DNA from: an uncultured Bacilli bacterium
GTDB taxonomy: Bacteria > Bacillota_I > Bacilli_A > RF39 > UBA660
Length of the DNA stretch: 38,552 nt
NCBI GenBank assembly: GCA_944329445.1
Contig: CALVIH010000006.1
Span: forward strand, 1-38,552
Reading direction: 5' to 3'
Shown here: positions 19,144 through 26,066 of the stretch, in pieces
How positions within the stretch are numbered: the stretch's first letter is position 1
Layout of the letters: each line of letters begins with the position of its first letter
The notes under the pieces: generated by a model
The model's input: only the letters and a program-made list of their open reading frames with translations
The model's database searches: none
What the model was told of the DNA's origin: nothing
Program-made: the position numbers and the translations under genes

Positions 19144-19153
19144 ACTAACACCC

Positions 19154-19441
19154 CTATATATCTATTTTTCTATTGTACTCACTTTCAACGGCTTTGAACA
19201 CACCATTTACTTTCTTTAAATAATTCGCATAATCAGTTAAATAATCATAAAATTTATTCATCGTCGGAATAACTTCTTCATTTATTTTTTTTACGATTGC
19301 CCTAGCGTCATCACCTTCCCAAAAAGAAAGTATAGAATCATTTAAATAAGAAAGTTCGTTGATATCTTTTAATATGTTTTCCGCGTAAATTTGTATTGTC
19401 TCACCCTGACTATTAAGCGAACTTGTTGATATAATTTTCAT
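19154..19441 (-). CDS. WXG100 family protein (FWEG motif)
   Basis: The product is 95 aa from the ATG at 19441, chosen because GAAGGAG lies six bases upstream. A GTG five codons earlier has no suitable site. W41 is in SFWEGDDARAI, the WXG turn between two helices. The tail has FKAVE, a Phe variant of the YxxxE export signal. It is separated from the upstream WXG100 gene by a 78-base gap holding a hairpin, unlike the tight spacing elsewhere in unit A. Confidence 0.85.
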   Translation of the reverse strand: MKIISTSSLNSQGETIQIYAENILKDINELSYLNDSILSFWEGDDARAIVKKINEEVIPTMNKFYDYLTDYANYLKKVNGVFKAVESEYNRKIDI

Positions 19442-19489
19442 AACAATCTCCTTCACAAAAAAATGCTATAAATAATAACATATTTTTGT

Positions 19490-19516
19490 CAAAGATCTCT
19501 TTAAAGAGAAACTTTG
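19490..19516 (-). other. Intra-operon hairpin, attenuator or processing site
   Basis: A long imperfect palindrome centred on TTTAAA, with outer arms CAAAG/CTTTG and inner arms TCTCTTT/AAAGAGA, lies just after the 19520-19813 stop. On the minus strand no long T run follows, so it is more likely a partial terminator or a transcript-stabilising hairpin. It could raise the level of the first three genes over the rest of unit A. Confidence 0.55.
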
Positions 19517-19519
19517 AAC

Positions 19520-19813
19520 TTATTGTTGACTAGTAATTTTACTATCAACAGATTTATAAGTAGCAACAACTTTATTTAAATAAGTTGAGCAATCTTTAAC
19601 TGCTGCAGAAAATTCTGGGAATTTTTGCATTAACTTATCAAATTCCTCAAACGCAGCACTCGCTGCAGTACCACTCCAAGTTCCTTCATCACCAACTTTT
19701 TTTAATTGGGTTGAAATGTTATTTAATAAACTTTCCATTGAACTTGCTTTAGTATTCAACTGATTTGAAATACTTTCGATTTGAGAATATGATAATCCTG
19801 AAAATCCATTCAT
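19520..19813 (-). CDS. WXG100 family protein, EsxA-like (TWSG motif)
   Basis: This 97-aa protein is the most typical WXG100 member here: W46 in GTWSGTAASAAFEEF, two amphipathic helices, and YKSVD (Y86 to D90) as the YxxxD/E export signal. AAGGAGG precedes the ATG. It is the third gene of unit A, 15 bases after the WKG protein. The two adjacent WXG100 proteins may form the main secreted pair of this system. Confidence 0.9.
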   Translation of the reverse strand: MNGFSGLSYSQIESISNQLNTKASSMESLLNNISTQLKKVGDEGTWSGTAASAAFEEFDKLMQKFPEFSAAVKDCSTYLNKVVATYKSVDSKITSQQ

Positions 19814-19828
19814 TTTATATCCTCCTTA

Positions 19829-20107
19829 TTAATTAACTTTATTTTCTTCCATAGCTTGTTCATAAGCGTTACCAACGCTTACTAAGAATTTACCAATTTC
19901 ATCAATCGAGTTTTTTAACTTATCCATAACTTGTGCTTGTTCGGTGATTGCTCCAGTATAACTATCAGCATCATCACCTTTCCAACTTGACTTCAATTGC
20001 TCATTTAAATTTTTAATTTCACCCAATAAAGAATTGAATTCTGTTGCATAAGATTGAACCTGGTTTCCCGTTGATTTAGTTGCTTGATAATCAATTTTTA
20101 AATCCAT
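19829..20107 (-). CDS. WXG100 family protein (SWKG motif)
   Basis: This 92-aa protein has a helical hairpin with W42 in SSWKGDDADSY. Its C-terminal helix ends AYEQAMEENKVN and lacks the strict YxxxD/E spacing, so it may be the partner that relies on the next gene's product for targeting. It has a near-perfect ribosome site (AAGGAGGTGA) and follows the EsaB-like gene by 12 bases, so strong translation is expected. Confidence 0.9.
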   Translation of the reverse strand: MDLKIDYQATKSTGNQVQSYATEFNSLLGEIKNLNEQLKSSWKGDDADSYTGAITEQAQVMDKLKNSIDEIGKFLVSVGNAYEQAMEENKVN

Positions 20108-20119
20108 GATCTCACCTCC

Positions 20120-20368
20120 TTATACCATCATTATTCGAGCCCCATTTTTTATTCCGCTATCCTTTACGTACACGTTATTCCCATATTTAATTCCCGTGTC
20201 AAGATCATAAAACAAATAGTTTTTATCGCTTAATATCCCACCGGATAATTCACGAATACTTGTTATTATAAACTTTTTTATAGTCCCGACCTTTTTATTA
20301 ATGGGAATGAACAAATCAAAACTCTCCTCAATCGAAGGAACTTCAACCGATATTAATAATTTGTTCAT
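20120..20368 (-). CDS. EsaB/YukD-like ubiquitin-fold T7SS component (copy 2)
   Basis: The product is 82 aa from the ATG at 20368, chosen because AAGGAGG lies seven bases upstream. A GTG two codons earlier is too close to that site. The pattern matches EsaB/YukD: strand (LLISVEVPS), EESFDLFIPINKKVG, a helix, and a C-terminal strand NGARIMMV. It is the first gene of unit A, behind the G-tract promoter. With copy 1 at 4111-4365 it makes a duplicated EsaB/EssC set, each EsaB sharing a unit with one EssC. Confidence 0.85.
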   Translation of the reverse strand: MNKLLISVEVPSIEESFDLFIPINKKVGTIKKFIITSIRELSGGILSDKNYLFYDLDTGIKYGNNVYVKDSGIKNGARIMMV

Positions 20369-20404
20369 GCGCACGCCTCCTTAATAAGGTTTGTGGATAA
20401 AGCA

Positions 20405-20421
20405 AAAGATAGCCTATCTTT
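20405..20421. promoter_or_regulatory. Perfect 8-bp palindrome in the unit A leader, candidate operator
   Basis: AAAGATAG-C-CTATCTTT is a perfect inverted repeat with a one-base centre. It lies about 10-26 bases downstream of the predicted transcription start of unit A and upstream of the EsaB ribosome site. It could bind a repressor. As RNA the one-base loop makes a stable hairpin less likely. Confidence 0.45.
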
Positions 20422-20437
20422 ATCTTTTACTATGTTA

Positions 20438-20466
20438 ATAATATCAAATACCCCCCCCCCCGTCAA
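20438..20466 (-). promoter_or_regulatory. T7SS unit A promoter with G tract in the spacer, predicted phase-variable
   Basis: On the minus strand the -35 is TTGACG (20461-20466) and the -10 is TATTAT (20438-20443) with a TG extended -10 just before it. The spacer is 17 bases, the optimum for sigma-A, and ten of them are G. Predicted start is near 20431, giving a leader of about 63 bases. Slipped-strand changes in the G tract would shift spacing to 16, 18 or more and alter expression. It is the only promoter I see for the ten genes from 20368 to 9065. Confidence 0.8.
20451..20461. repeat. Homopolymer tract: 11 C (G on the minus strand)
   Basis: Eleven consecutive C bases occur in a very AT-rich intergenic region. 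No other G/C run approaching this length was seen in the window. The tract overlaps the last base of the -35 box and fills most of the promoter spacer. Confidence 0.97.
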
Positions 20467-20479
20467 GATTTTAAGACGG
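20460..20479. promoter_or_regulatory. CCGTC/GACGG inverted repeat overlapping the -35 box
   Basis: CCGTC (20460-20464) and GACGG (20475-20479) form 5-bp arms around a 10-base A/T centre. The left arm overlaps the -35 and the edge of the G tract, as expected for a transcription factor site. The arms are short and chance is possible. Confidence 0.3.
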
Positions 20480-20512
20480 TTTGTGGAGAAAAAATGACAT
20501 TTTTTTACAAAA

Positions 20513-20538
20513 AAAGAAACCCACTTAAGGATTTCTTT
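20513..20538 (-). terminator. Terminator of the HerA-like gene
   Basis: On the minus strand a 10-bp stem (AAAGAAATCC with GGGTTTCTTT, one G-T pair) and a 6-base loop are followed by a T run. The stem starts at the stop codon. It isolates the T7SS promoter from upstream transcription. Confidence 0.75.
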
Positions 20539-22507
20539 AGTACCATAACCTTGATACGTCTACGTTCTGACTCATTGGCTGTGGATATGGCATCTCCATT
20601 TTAACTATGGTAGGTAACTTAAATGCCGATCCAAATACCACGCAGGTACCAGGTTGTAAGCCCTTCATCTTCTCAACTATTTCATCGGTTATGAAAGGAA
20701 CCATTTGACGAATAAATGATACGTCATGAGGATGTTGCATCTTAAATATTAAGAAGTTAGAGCACTGTGATAATACCGTTTCACTCATTTCTGATGGTCT
20801 TTGTGAAATAAGCCCCAGAATAACACCATATTTTCTACCTTCCTTAGCTATTCTATCGAAGATGTTATATCCAAGAATTCTGGTATCAGAGTCTTGTTGT
20901 ACGTATCTATGAGCTTCTTCCAATATTATGTGTACTGGGAAAGAACCTCTTTGTTGTAACTTAGAAGTAAAGTCAAATAATAGCTTAGCGTATATTTTAC
21001 AAATTGTTTTAGCAAGTCTGTCATCCAAATAGCTAATGTTTATGTTTATTATCTGAGCTCTACCTCCATTTGGAGCGGTAATTAGTTCTTTTATAAACGT
21101 ATTTTTATCAACGTACTTATCAACCTTGAAATACTCGGCATACTCTCCCTTAATTAATGAGTCTAGCCTTACTTTAAGTACGTTAGCTTTATCATACATT
21201 TTGTCACTTTTTAAGATACCTTCCGAAATAAGGGCAAAATCAAATGCCTCTCTTAGGTTTTCTAGGGTAAATGGAATTGAACCATCAGGAAGTTCCAATT
21301 TCAAATCAGGATTAATAAACCTCTTTATAAATTCGGTAACAAGTTGCATTTCGCCTATTTTACCTTCTTTATCAATTATCATACACTGTCTTAAACTTCT
21401 TACGTATCCTGGTTGTGCAATCGGTGTTTCAAGGTTTAAATCAGGCGTATTAAAAGACGTTAATATCGCGAATACTTGGTCGTGTATTTGAGAAGCACTT
21501 CCTCCGGAATATAAAACTTCTTGAATTGCTTTTGCAATTATATCATTCTTATATACCTTTGTTTCTTCTTCGTTTCCAGAAAAAATGGTTACAAGTCTTA
21601 AAGCTTTTTCGATTATTGGTAACTGGGTTGGGTCATCCGCTTCCAAAAGTAATGCAAAATCATCTATGTCTAAAAGCCATAGTGGTAATTTAATAAGGGT
21701 TTGTTTATCCGTCCTTACGTTGGTAGAATACCGTTTAAAAAACACTTGGCTGTTTTGAATTGATAACGCACTTTCATACTCACCATAAGCATCAAAGATA
21801 AACACACAAGCGTTTCTTGGGGCTTGATTTGTGTTAAAGAATATATTTTGAAATAATCTTGCAACACCACAAGATTTACCTGATCCCGTGTTACCAAAAA
21901 TAGCAAAGTGATTACTAAAAAACGTGTTTGTAGGTACGTAAGCTGGCGTATTATTATAAAGTGGCATGGTTCCAACCAAAACCTTTTTTAATACGTTGTT
22001 TTGATCATCAACAACGATTAGCTTGGTTTCTTCGTCGGTTGCAACAAAGCAAACGTTTCCTATTGAAGGTTTGTTTAAAACTCCAGGAACAAATCTAGTA
22101 CCCTGTATTTCACCTATTAGTTTTACCGAACCAATCTCACTATTTAAACTGATTAAGGTACCAACTATTTTAGCACCAGTTGCCGTTTCAAATATCACGT
22201 GATGGTCAATTAAATTTATTTCAAAAGCAAGTGATGACGTTACTTTTATTGTTACGTTATCTACCCCAACATCCTTTACCCTACCAATTTCGTTTGGCAA
22301 AGTTTGTGGTTTCACTTCTTCTGGAATTGCCTGTGCATGTTTTTCTTCTGGCATCATCATCTGATTATCATTTTGCATTTGAGGTTCTTCAACCGGTAAT
22401 TCTTCATTGACGTCATCACCACTCGTGGACAATTCATTACCATCTTCTTCTAAAACCTCATCATTTATTTCTTCTAATTCATCCATGTTTTCAAAATTAT
22501 TATCCAT
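20537..22507 (-). CDS. HerA-like hexameric ATPase (DUF87/HAS-barrel)
   Basis: This protein is about 656 aa from the ATG at 22507, preceded by AGGGGTGAT. A GTG three codons earlier lacks a site. The first 80 residues are acidic and disordered. A HAS-barrel-like beta region follows at about 90-165, then a HerA/DUF87 ATPase core with Walker A GNTGSGKS (K211), Walker B HIILEEAHRYV and the QRPSEMSETVLSQCSNF segment. HerA-family ATPases are FtsK-related DNA or protein translocases. They often pair with NurA nuclease or a Sir2/nuclease defence partner, and none is encoded next to this gene. Adjacency to the T7SS may be chance, since it has its own terminator and probable promoter. Confidence 0.85.
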   Translation of the reverse strand: MDNNFENMDELEEINDEVLEEDGNELSTSGDDVNEELPVEEPQMQNDNQMMMPEEKHAQAIPEEVKPQTLPNEIGRVKDVGVDNVTIKVTSSLAFEINLIDHHVIFETATGAKIVGTLISLNSEIGSVKLIGEIQGTRFVPGVLNKPSIGNVCFVATDEETKLIVVDDQNNVLKKVLVGTMPLYNNTPAYVPTNTFFSNHFAIFGNTGSGKSCGVARLFQNIFFNTNQAPRNACVFIFDAYGEYESALSIQNSQVFFKRYSTNVRTDKQTLIKLPLWLLDIDDFALLLEADDPTQLPIIEKALRLVTIFSGNEEETKVYKNDIIAKAIQEVLYSGGSASQIHDQVFAILTSFNTPDLNLETPIAQPGYVRSLRQCMIIDKEGKIGEMQLVTEFIKRFINPDLKLELPDGSIPFTLENLREAFDFALISEGILKSDKMYDKANVLKVRLDSLIKGEYAEYFKVDKYVDKNTFIKELITAPNGGRAQIININISYLDDRLAKTICKIYAKLLFDFTSKLQQRGSFPVHIILEEAHRYVQQDSDTRILGYNIFDRIAKEGRKYGVILGLISQRPSEMSETVLSQCSNFLIFKMQHPHDVSFIRQMVPFITDEIVEKMKGLQPGTCVVFGSAFKLPTIVKMEMPYPQPMSQNVDVSRLWY

Positions 22508-22553
22508 GCATATCACCCCTGATTTTATTCTAAGTTTTTCAGTTTACAATCAC

Positions 22554-22559
22554 ATTATA
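22554..22559 (-). promoter_or_regulatory. Probable -10 box of the HerA-like gene
   Basis: A perfect TATAAT on the minus strand lies about 47 bases upstream of the HerA start. The matching -35 is poor. It faces the ABC transporter promoter across the divergent intergenic region. Confidence 0.4.
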
Positions 22560-22600
22560 ACATTCATTTAAAAAAAATGAAATATTTATTTATCCCTTTG

Positions 22601-22629
22601 TTGACATTTAACCTTGCCAATTGTAATAT
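22601..22629 (+). promoter_or_regulatory. Sigma-A-type promoter of the ABC transporter operon
   Basis: TTGACA (22601-22606) is followed by 17 bases and TAATAT (22624-22629). An overlapping TATAAT at 22627 has a 20-base spacer. A strong AAGGAGG ribosome site precedes the ATG at 22656. Confidence 0.7.
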
Positions 22630-22655
22630 AATTACTAGAAAAGGAGGTTTTAGTT

Positions 22656-23357
22656 ATGGCTTATATAGAATTTAAAAACGTAACAAAAGAATTTGAAGAA
22701 GAAAACAACAATGTAAAAGTTTTAAAAAAACTAAATTTCGAAATAGAAAAAGGTGAATTAGTAGTCATAACCGGACCCTCTTGTACAGGTAAAACTACCC
22801 TTCTTAACATCTTAGGAGGAATTGATAAAATAGATGGTGGAAACGTAATAGTAAACGAAACTGACATAACGTTATTAAAAGAAAGAAAACTAGTTAAATA
22901 CAGGCGCGATAACGTTGGCATAGCATTTGAATCTTGCGGTTTAGTTCAAAGCCTAAGTGTAAAAGAAAACATCGAACTAGCAACACAACTACGTAAAGAA
23001 AAAATAGATGCAGATGCAATCATAAAAAAAGTTGGGTTAACCAAAAAAGCATACAACTTTCCTTCTGATTTATCAGCAAGCGAAAAACAAAGGGTTACAA
23101 TTGGTATTGCAATCGCTAAAAATCCAGCCATTTTATTATGTGATGAACCTGTTAAGTCACTAGATGATAAAGGTTGCAAACAAATCATAAAGCTTTTACA
23201 AACATTATCAAAAAAGGAGAAAACAACCGTGGTAATAGCAACTAAGAATTCAACTATAGCATCAATCGCAAACAGGGTTATATCACTTAAAAACGGAAGG
23301 ATTCAAGAGGTAAAAATAAACGAAAAACCAAAAAACGCGGGTGATCTTTCATGGTAA
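22656..23357 (+). CDS. ABC transporter ATP-binding protein, MacB/LolD-like, with altered motifs
   Basis: This 233-aa nucleotide-binding protein pairs with the permease that follows. Walker A is GPSCTGKTT (about 36-44), Walker B ILLCDEP, and the D-loop SLDD. Three usually conserved positions differ: the Q-loop reads AFES (Glu for Gln), the signature is LSASEKQR rather than LSGGEQQR, and the switch-region His is Lys (VIATKN rather than VTHD). The family (MacB, LolD, BceA) moves lipoproteins, peptides or antibiotics, or drives a mechanotransmission cycle. The altered residues suggest reduced or unusual ATPase cycling. Its stop overlaps the permease start by 7 bases. Confidence 0.9.
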   Translation: MAYIEFKNVTKEFEEENNNVKVLKKLNFEIEKGELVVITGPSCTGKTTLLNILGGIDKIDGGNVIVNETDITLLKERKLVKYRRDNVGIAFESCGLVQSLSVKENIELATQLRKEKIDADAIIKKVGLTKKAYNFPSDLSASEKQRVTIGIAIAKNPAILLCDEPVKSLDDKGCKQIIKLLQTLSKKEKTTVVIATKNSTIASIANRVISLKNGRIQEVKINEKPKNAGDLSW

Positions 23358-25954
23358 GAAAAAAAAGCATCTTAAAGGACGCAATAAGAAAAATATTTTT
23401 AAATAAAAAAATGTTTATTTCCTTATTATTAATAATCATCGTGGGATCTGGCATTTACGTTGGATTAAAAGTAACGCCAGAGGCAATGGAAAAAAACGCA
23501 AGAAATTATTACAAAGAAACAAACTTATTTGATTTAAAAATAACCTCAACAATCGGATTTTCAAGTGGGGATAAACACACGTTAAAACAAATAGACGGAG
23601 TAAAAGGCGTAAGCTTTGTTAAAACCCTTGACGTATTAGCAAGCGTAAACAACGAGGATTACGTAATTAAACTAAACAGTATTAGTAGTGATAGAAGTTT
23701 AAAAAACGAAGACTACATAAATCATTTAACCCTAACAAGTGGTAAATATCCCTCAACCATAAACGAGGGATTAGTAGAAGAATCTTTTTTGCAAGACAAC
23801 AACCTTAAGTTAGGTGACTTAGTAACCCTAAATCCTGATAATGATGAAGATTTAAAGGCAAAGAAAATAAAAATAGTCGGAACCGTAAAAAGTAGTTACT
23901 ACTCTTCTAAGGACAAAGGTTTAAGTAACGAAAACAACGCCATGGTAGACTACGTTATGTTTCTAGAAGAAAATGATTTTAGTAATAGTACATACAACGA
24001 GGCTTTTATAACTATTAAGAACGCTAACAAGTATGATACGTACGGAAAAAAGTATGAAAACATCGTAAATAAATATAAAGAAACAATTAACGAAAAAGTA
24101 TCAGAAATAACGAAGGCATCTTACGAAGCAAACGCATCAGCATTAAACGATGAAATAGCAAATTTAGAGGAAGAACTAAACGAATTAAACCAAACTGATT
24201 TACCAGTAGAATCACTTGGTGACATGGTTAAACAAATAACCGAGGAACTAAAAAGTAAAACGGAAGAACTATCAGAAATAGATAATTATAATACATATAT
24301 AGTAACAAGAAATAATACTCCTAGTTTTTACGAATATAAATTAGAAATAGAAAAAATAAAAAGCATTTCAAAAGTATTTCCATTTATGTTCTTTTTGGTT
24401 TCTACCATAGTAAGCCTAACAATAATAAAAAGAATGATTGATGAAGAAAAAGTTCAAATTGGTATGTTACGTGCTATGGGATACGGAAAAATAGATATTA
24501 TGTTTAAGTATGTTTTATATGCCTTTTTAATCAGCTTTTTAGGAAGCATAATAGGAGGATTGTTATTCTACAAAATAATTCCTTTGCTAGTTGGGTTTGG
24601 ATGTAACGCTTTTTATCAAATGCCAGCGATTAACGCTAGTTTACAAATAAAACACATACTAATCGTAACGTTGCTATCATGCCTAATAACAACTTTAATA
24701 ACCATCTTGTCATTTATAAACTTGTTTAGAAAAACGCCTTGCGAACTAATGAAACCAAAGACTCCAAAGAAAAACAAAAAAATATTCTTAGAGAAACTAA
24801 CTAAGTTTTGGAATAGATTAAGCTTTTTAAACAAGGTCACTTTTAAAAACGTATTTAGGTATAAAAAAAGGTTTTTATTAACCACTTTAGCAATCTGTGG
24901 TTCTACCGCTTTAATATTAGCATCTTTCGGTATAAAAGATTCGATTTCATCAACTCCTTATAAACAATTTAACAAGGTTAATAAATATGATATATTGCTT
25001 AACTTTTCCCAAAACATAGAAAATGATGAAAAAGATAATGCAACAAACAGCGTGACAATAAACAAAAGTATAAAAGACTTAAGCTTGTTTTCAAATTTGT
25101 TAGTTAGTGTAAAAAATAAAAACAATAGTGAGAACGTCCATTTAATAATTCCAAGTAATCAAAAAGAGATAAATAAGTTTATCACTTTAAAATCAAGCAA
25201 TAATAAAAAAGAAATAAAGTTAAATAATGATGGTGTTATAATATCAGAGAAACTAGCCGAAATACTTAATGTTCAAAAAAGCGATAAAGTAGAAATAACA
25301 TTAAATAACAAAAAAATAAAAGTTAAGGTAAACGATATTACAAAAAATTACATAGATCATTACGTCTACATGTCCCCTAGCCTTTATGAAGAATTGTCTA
25401 GTGAAGAAGTAAACTATAACAGTATCTTTATAAATACAAAGAAATTGAGTAAGGACGAAGAAGCTAATTTAATGAGTTATCTTTCAGGAATTAAAGGTGT
25501 CAAAAGTGTTGAACTAACAAGGAATACTAAAGAAAATTATGAACAAATGATGAGTTCTTTAAACTACGTAATAATCATGTTAATAATATGCTCATCCGTC
25601 CTATCTTTCTTAGCATTATATAACTTATTAAGAGTAAACATAAGTGAGCGGTTAAAAGAATTAGCAGATTTAAAAGCACTTGGCTTTTATGACAAAGAAA
25701 TAGCAAAATACTTTTATAAAGAAACGTTTATAATTTCTCTTGTTGGAACAACAAGTGGAATAATCTTGGGCTCTTTTTTAACCAACTTAGTAGTTAAGAC
25801 TTGTTCTACAACCATGTTCGTATTTAGTTTTAAAATAAGTTTTATAAGTTACCTTTTAACTCTTATAATAATGTTCATATTATCGCTAGTCGTTAGTGCA
25901 TTAATACATTTTGGATTTAAAAAAATGGACCTAGCGACAATTTTAAAAGATTAA
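23351..25954 (+). CDS. ABC transporter permease, FtsX/MacB-type, eight membrane segments
   Basis: This 867-aa membrane protein has one N-terminal helix (about 17-40), a large outer domain with a coiled-coil section at about 245-320, an FtsX domain with three helices (about 343-460), a helix at about 510-530, a second outer domain, and a second FtsX domain with three helices (about 735-860, including the [20 protein letters not shown] coupling region). The duplicated FtsX layout with two outer domains is typical of Gram-positive MacB-like permeases of unknown substrate. It overlaps the ATPase gene by 7 bases (ATGGTAA) and a terminator follows, giving a two-gene operon. The coiled coil may contact a partner in the envelope. 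Confidence 0.9.
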   Translation: MVRKKSILKDAIRKIFLNKKMFISLLLIIIVGSGIYVGLKVTPEAMEKNARNYYKETNLFDLKITSTIGFSSGDKHTLKQIDGVKGVSFVKTLDVLASVNNEDYVIKLNSISSDRSLKNEDYINHLTLTSGKYPSTINEGLVEESFLQDNNLKLGDLVTLNPDNDEDLKAKKIKIVGTVKSSYYSSKDKGLSNENNAMVDYVMFLEENDFSNSTYNEAFITIKNANKYDTYGKKYENIVNKYKETINEKVSEITKASYEANASALNDEIANLEEELNELNQTDLPVESLGDMVKQITEELKSKTEELSEIDNYNTYIVTRNNTPSFYEYKLEIEKIKSISKVFPFMFFLVSTIVSLTIIKRMIDEEKVQIGMLRAMGYGKIDIMFKYVLYAFLISFLGSIIGGLLFYKIIPLLVGFGCNAFYQMPAINASLQIKHILIVTLLSCLITTLITILSFINLFRKTPCELMKPKTPKKNKKIFLEKLTKFWNRLSFLNKVTFKNVFRYKKRFLLTTLAICGSTALILASFGIKDSISSTPYKQFNKVNKYDILLNFSQNIENDEKDNATNSVTINKSIKDLSLFSNLLVSVKNKNNSENVHLIIPSNQKEINKFITLKSSNNKKEIKLNNDGVIISEKLAEILNVQKSDKVEITLNNKKIKVKVNDITKNYIDHYVYMSPSLYEELSSEEVNYNSIFINTKKLSKDEEANLMSYLSGIKGVKSVELTRNTKENYEQMMSSLNYVIIMLIICSSVLSFLALYNLLRVNISERLKELADLKALGFYDKEIAKYFYKETFIISLVGTTSGIILGSFLTNLVVKTCSTTMFVFSFKISFISYLLTLIIMFILSLVVSALIHFGFKKMDLATILKD

Positions 25955-25988
25955 CAATAAAAAGTGTAAAAAACATAAGATTAATTGT

Positions 25989-26020
25989 CAATGTTGCAGA
26001 TGCAACATTGATTTTTTATT
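25989..26020 (+). terminator. Terminator of the ABC transporter operon
   Basis: A 9-bp stem (CAATGTTGC with GCAACATTG) and a 4-base loop are followed by ATTTTTTATT. The T tract merges with the -35 region of the pflB promoter. Confidence 0.85.
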
Positions 26021-26035
26021 AAATATATGTATAAT
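26008..26035 (+). promoter_or_regulatory. Promoter of pflB
   Basis: TTGATT (26008-26013), 16 bases, then TATAAT (26030-26035), about 30 bases upstream of the chosen pflB start. The -35 overlaps the end of the preceding terminator. Confidence 0.5.
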
Positions 26036-26066
26036 GGATACTGGAAAAATTAAGGAGGTAAATAGG

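Noticed and set aside
26034-26066. Upstream ATG of pflB at 26034 as the true start
   Set aside because: It overlaps the -10 box and has no ribosome site. The ATG at 26067 has AAGGAGG and gives the usual protein length.
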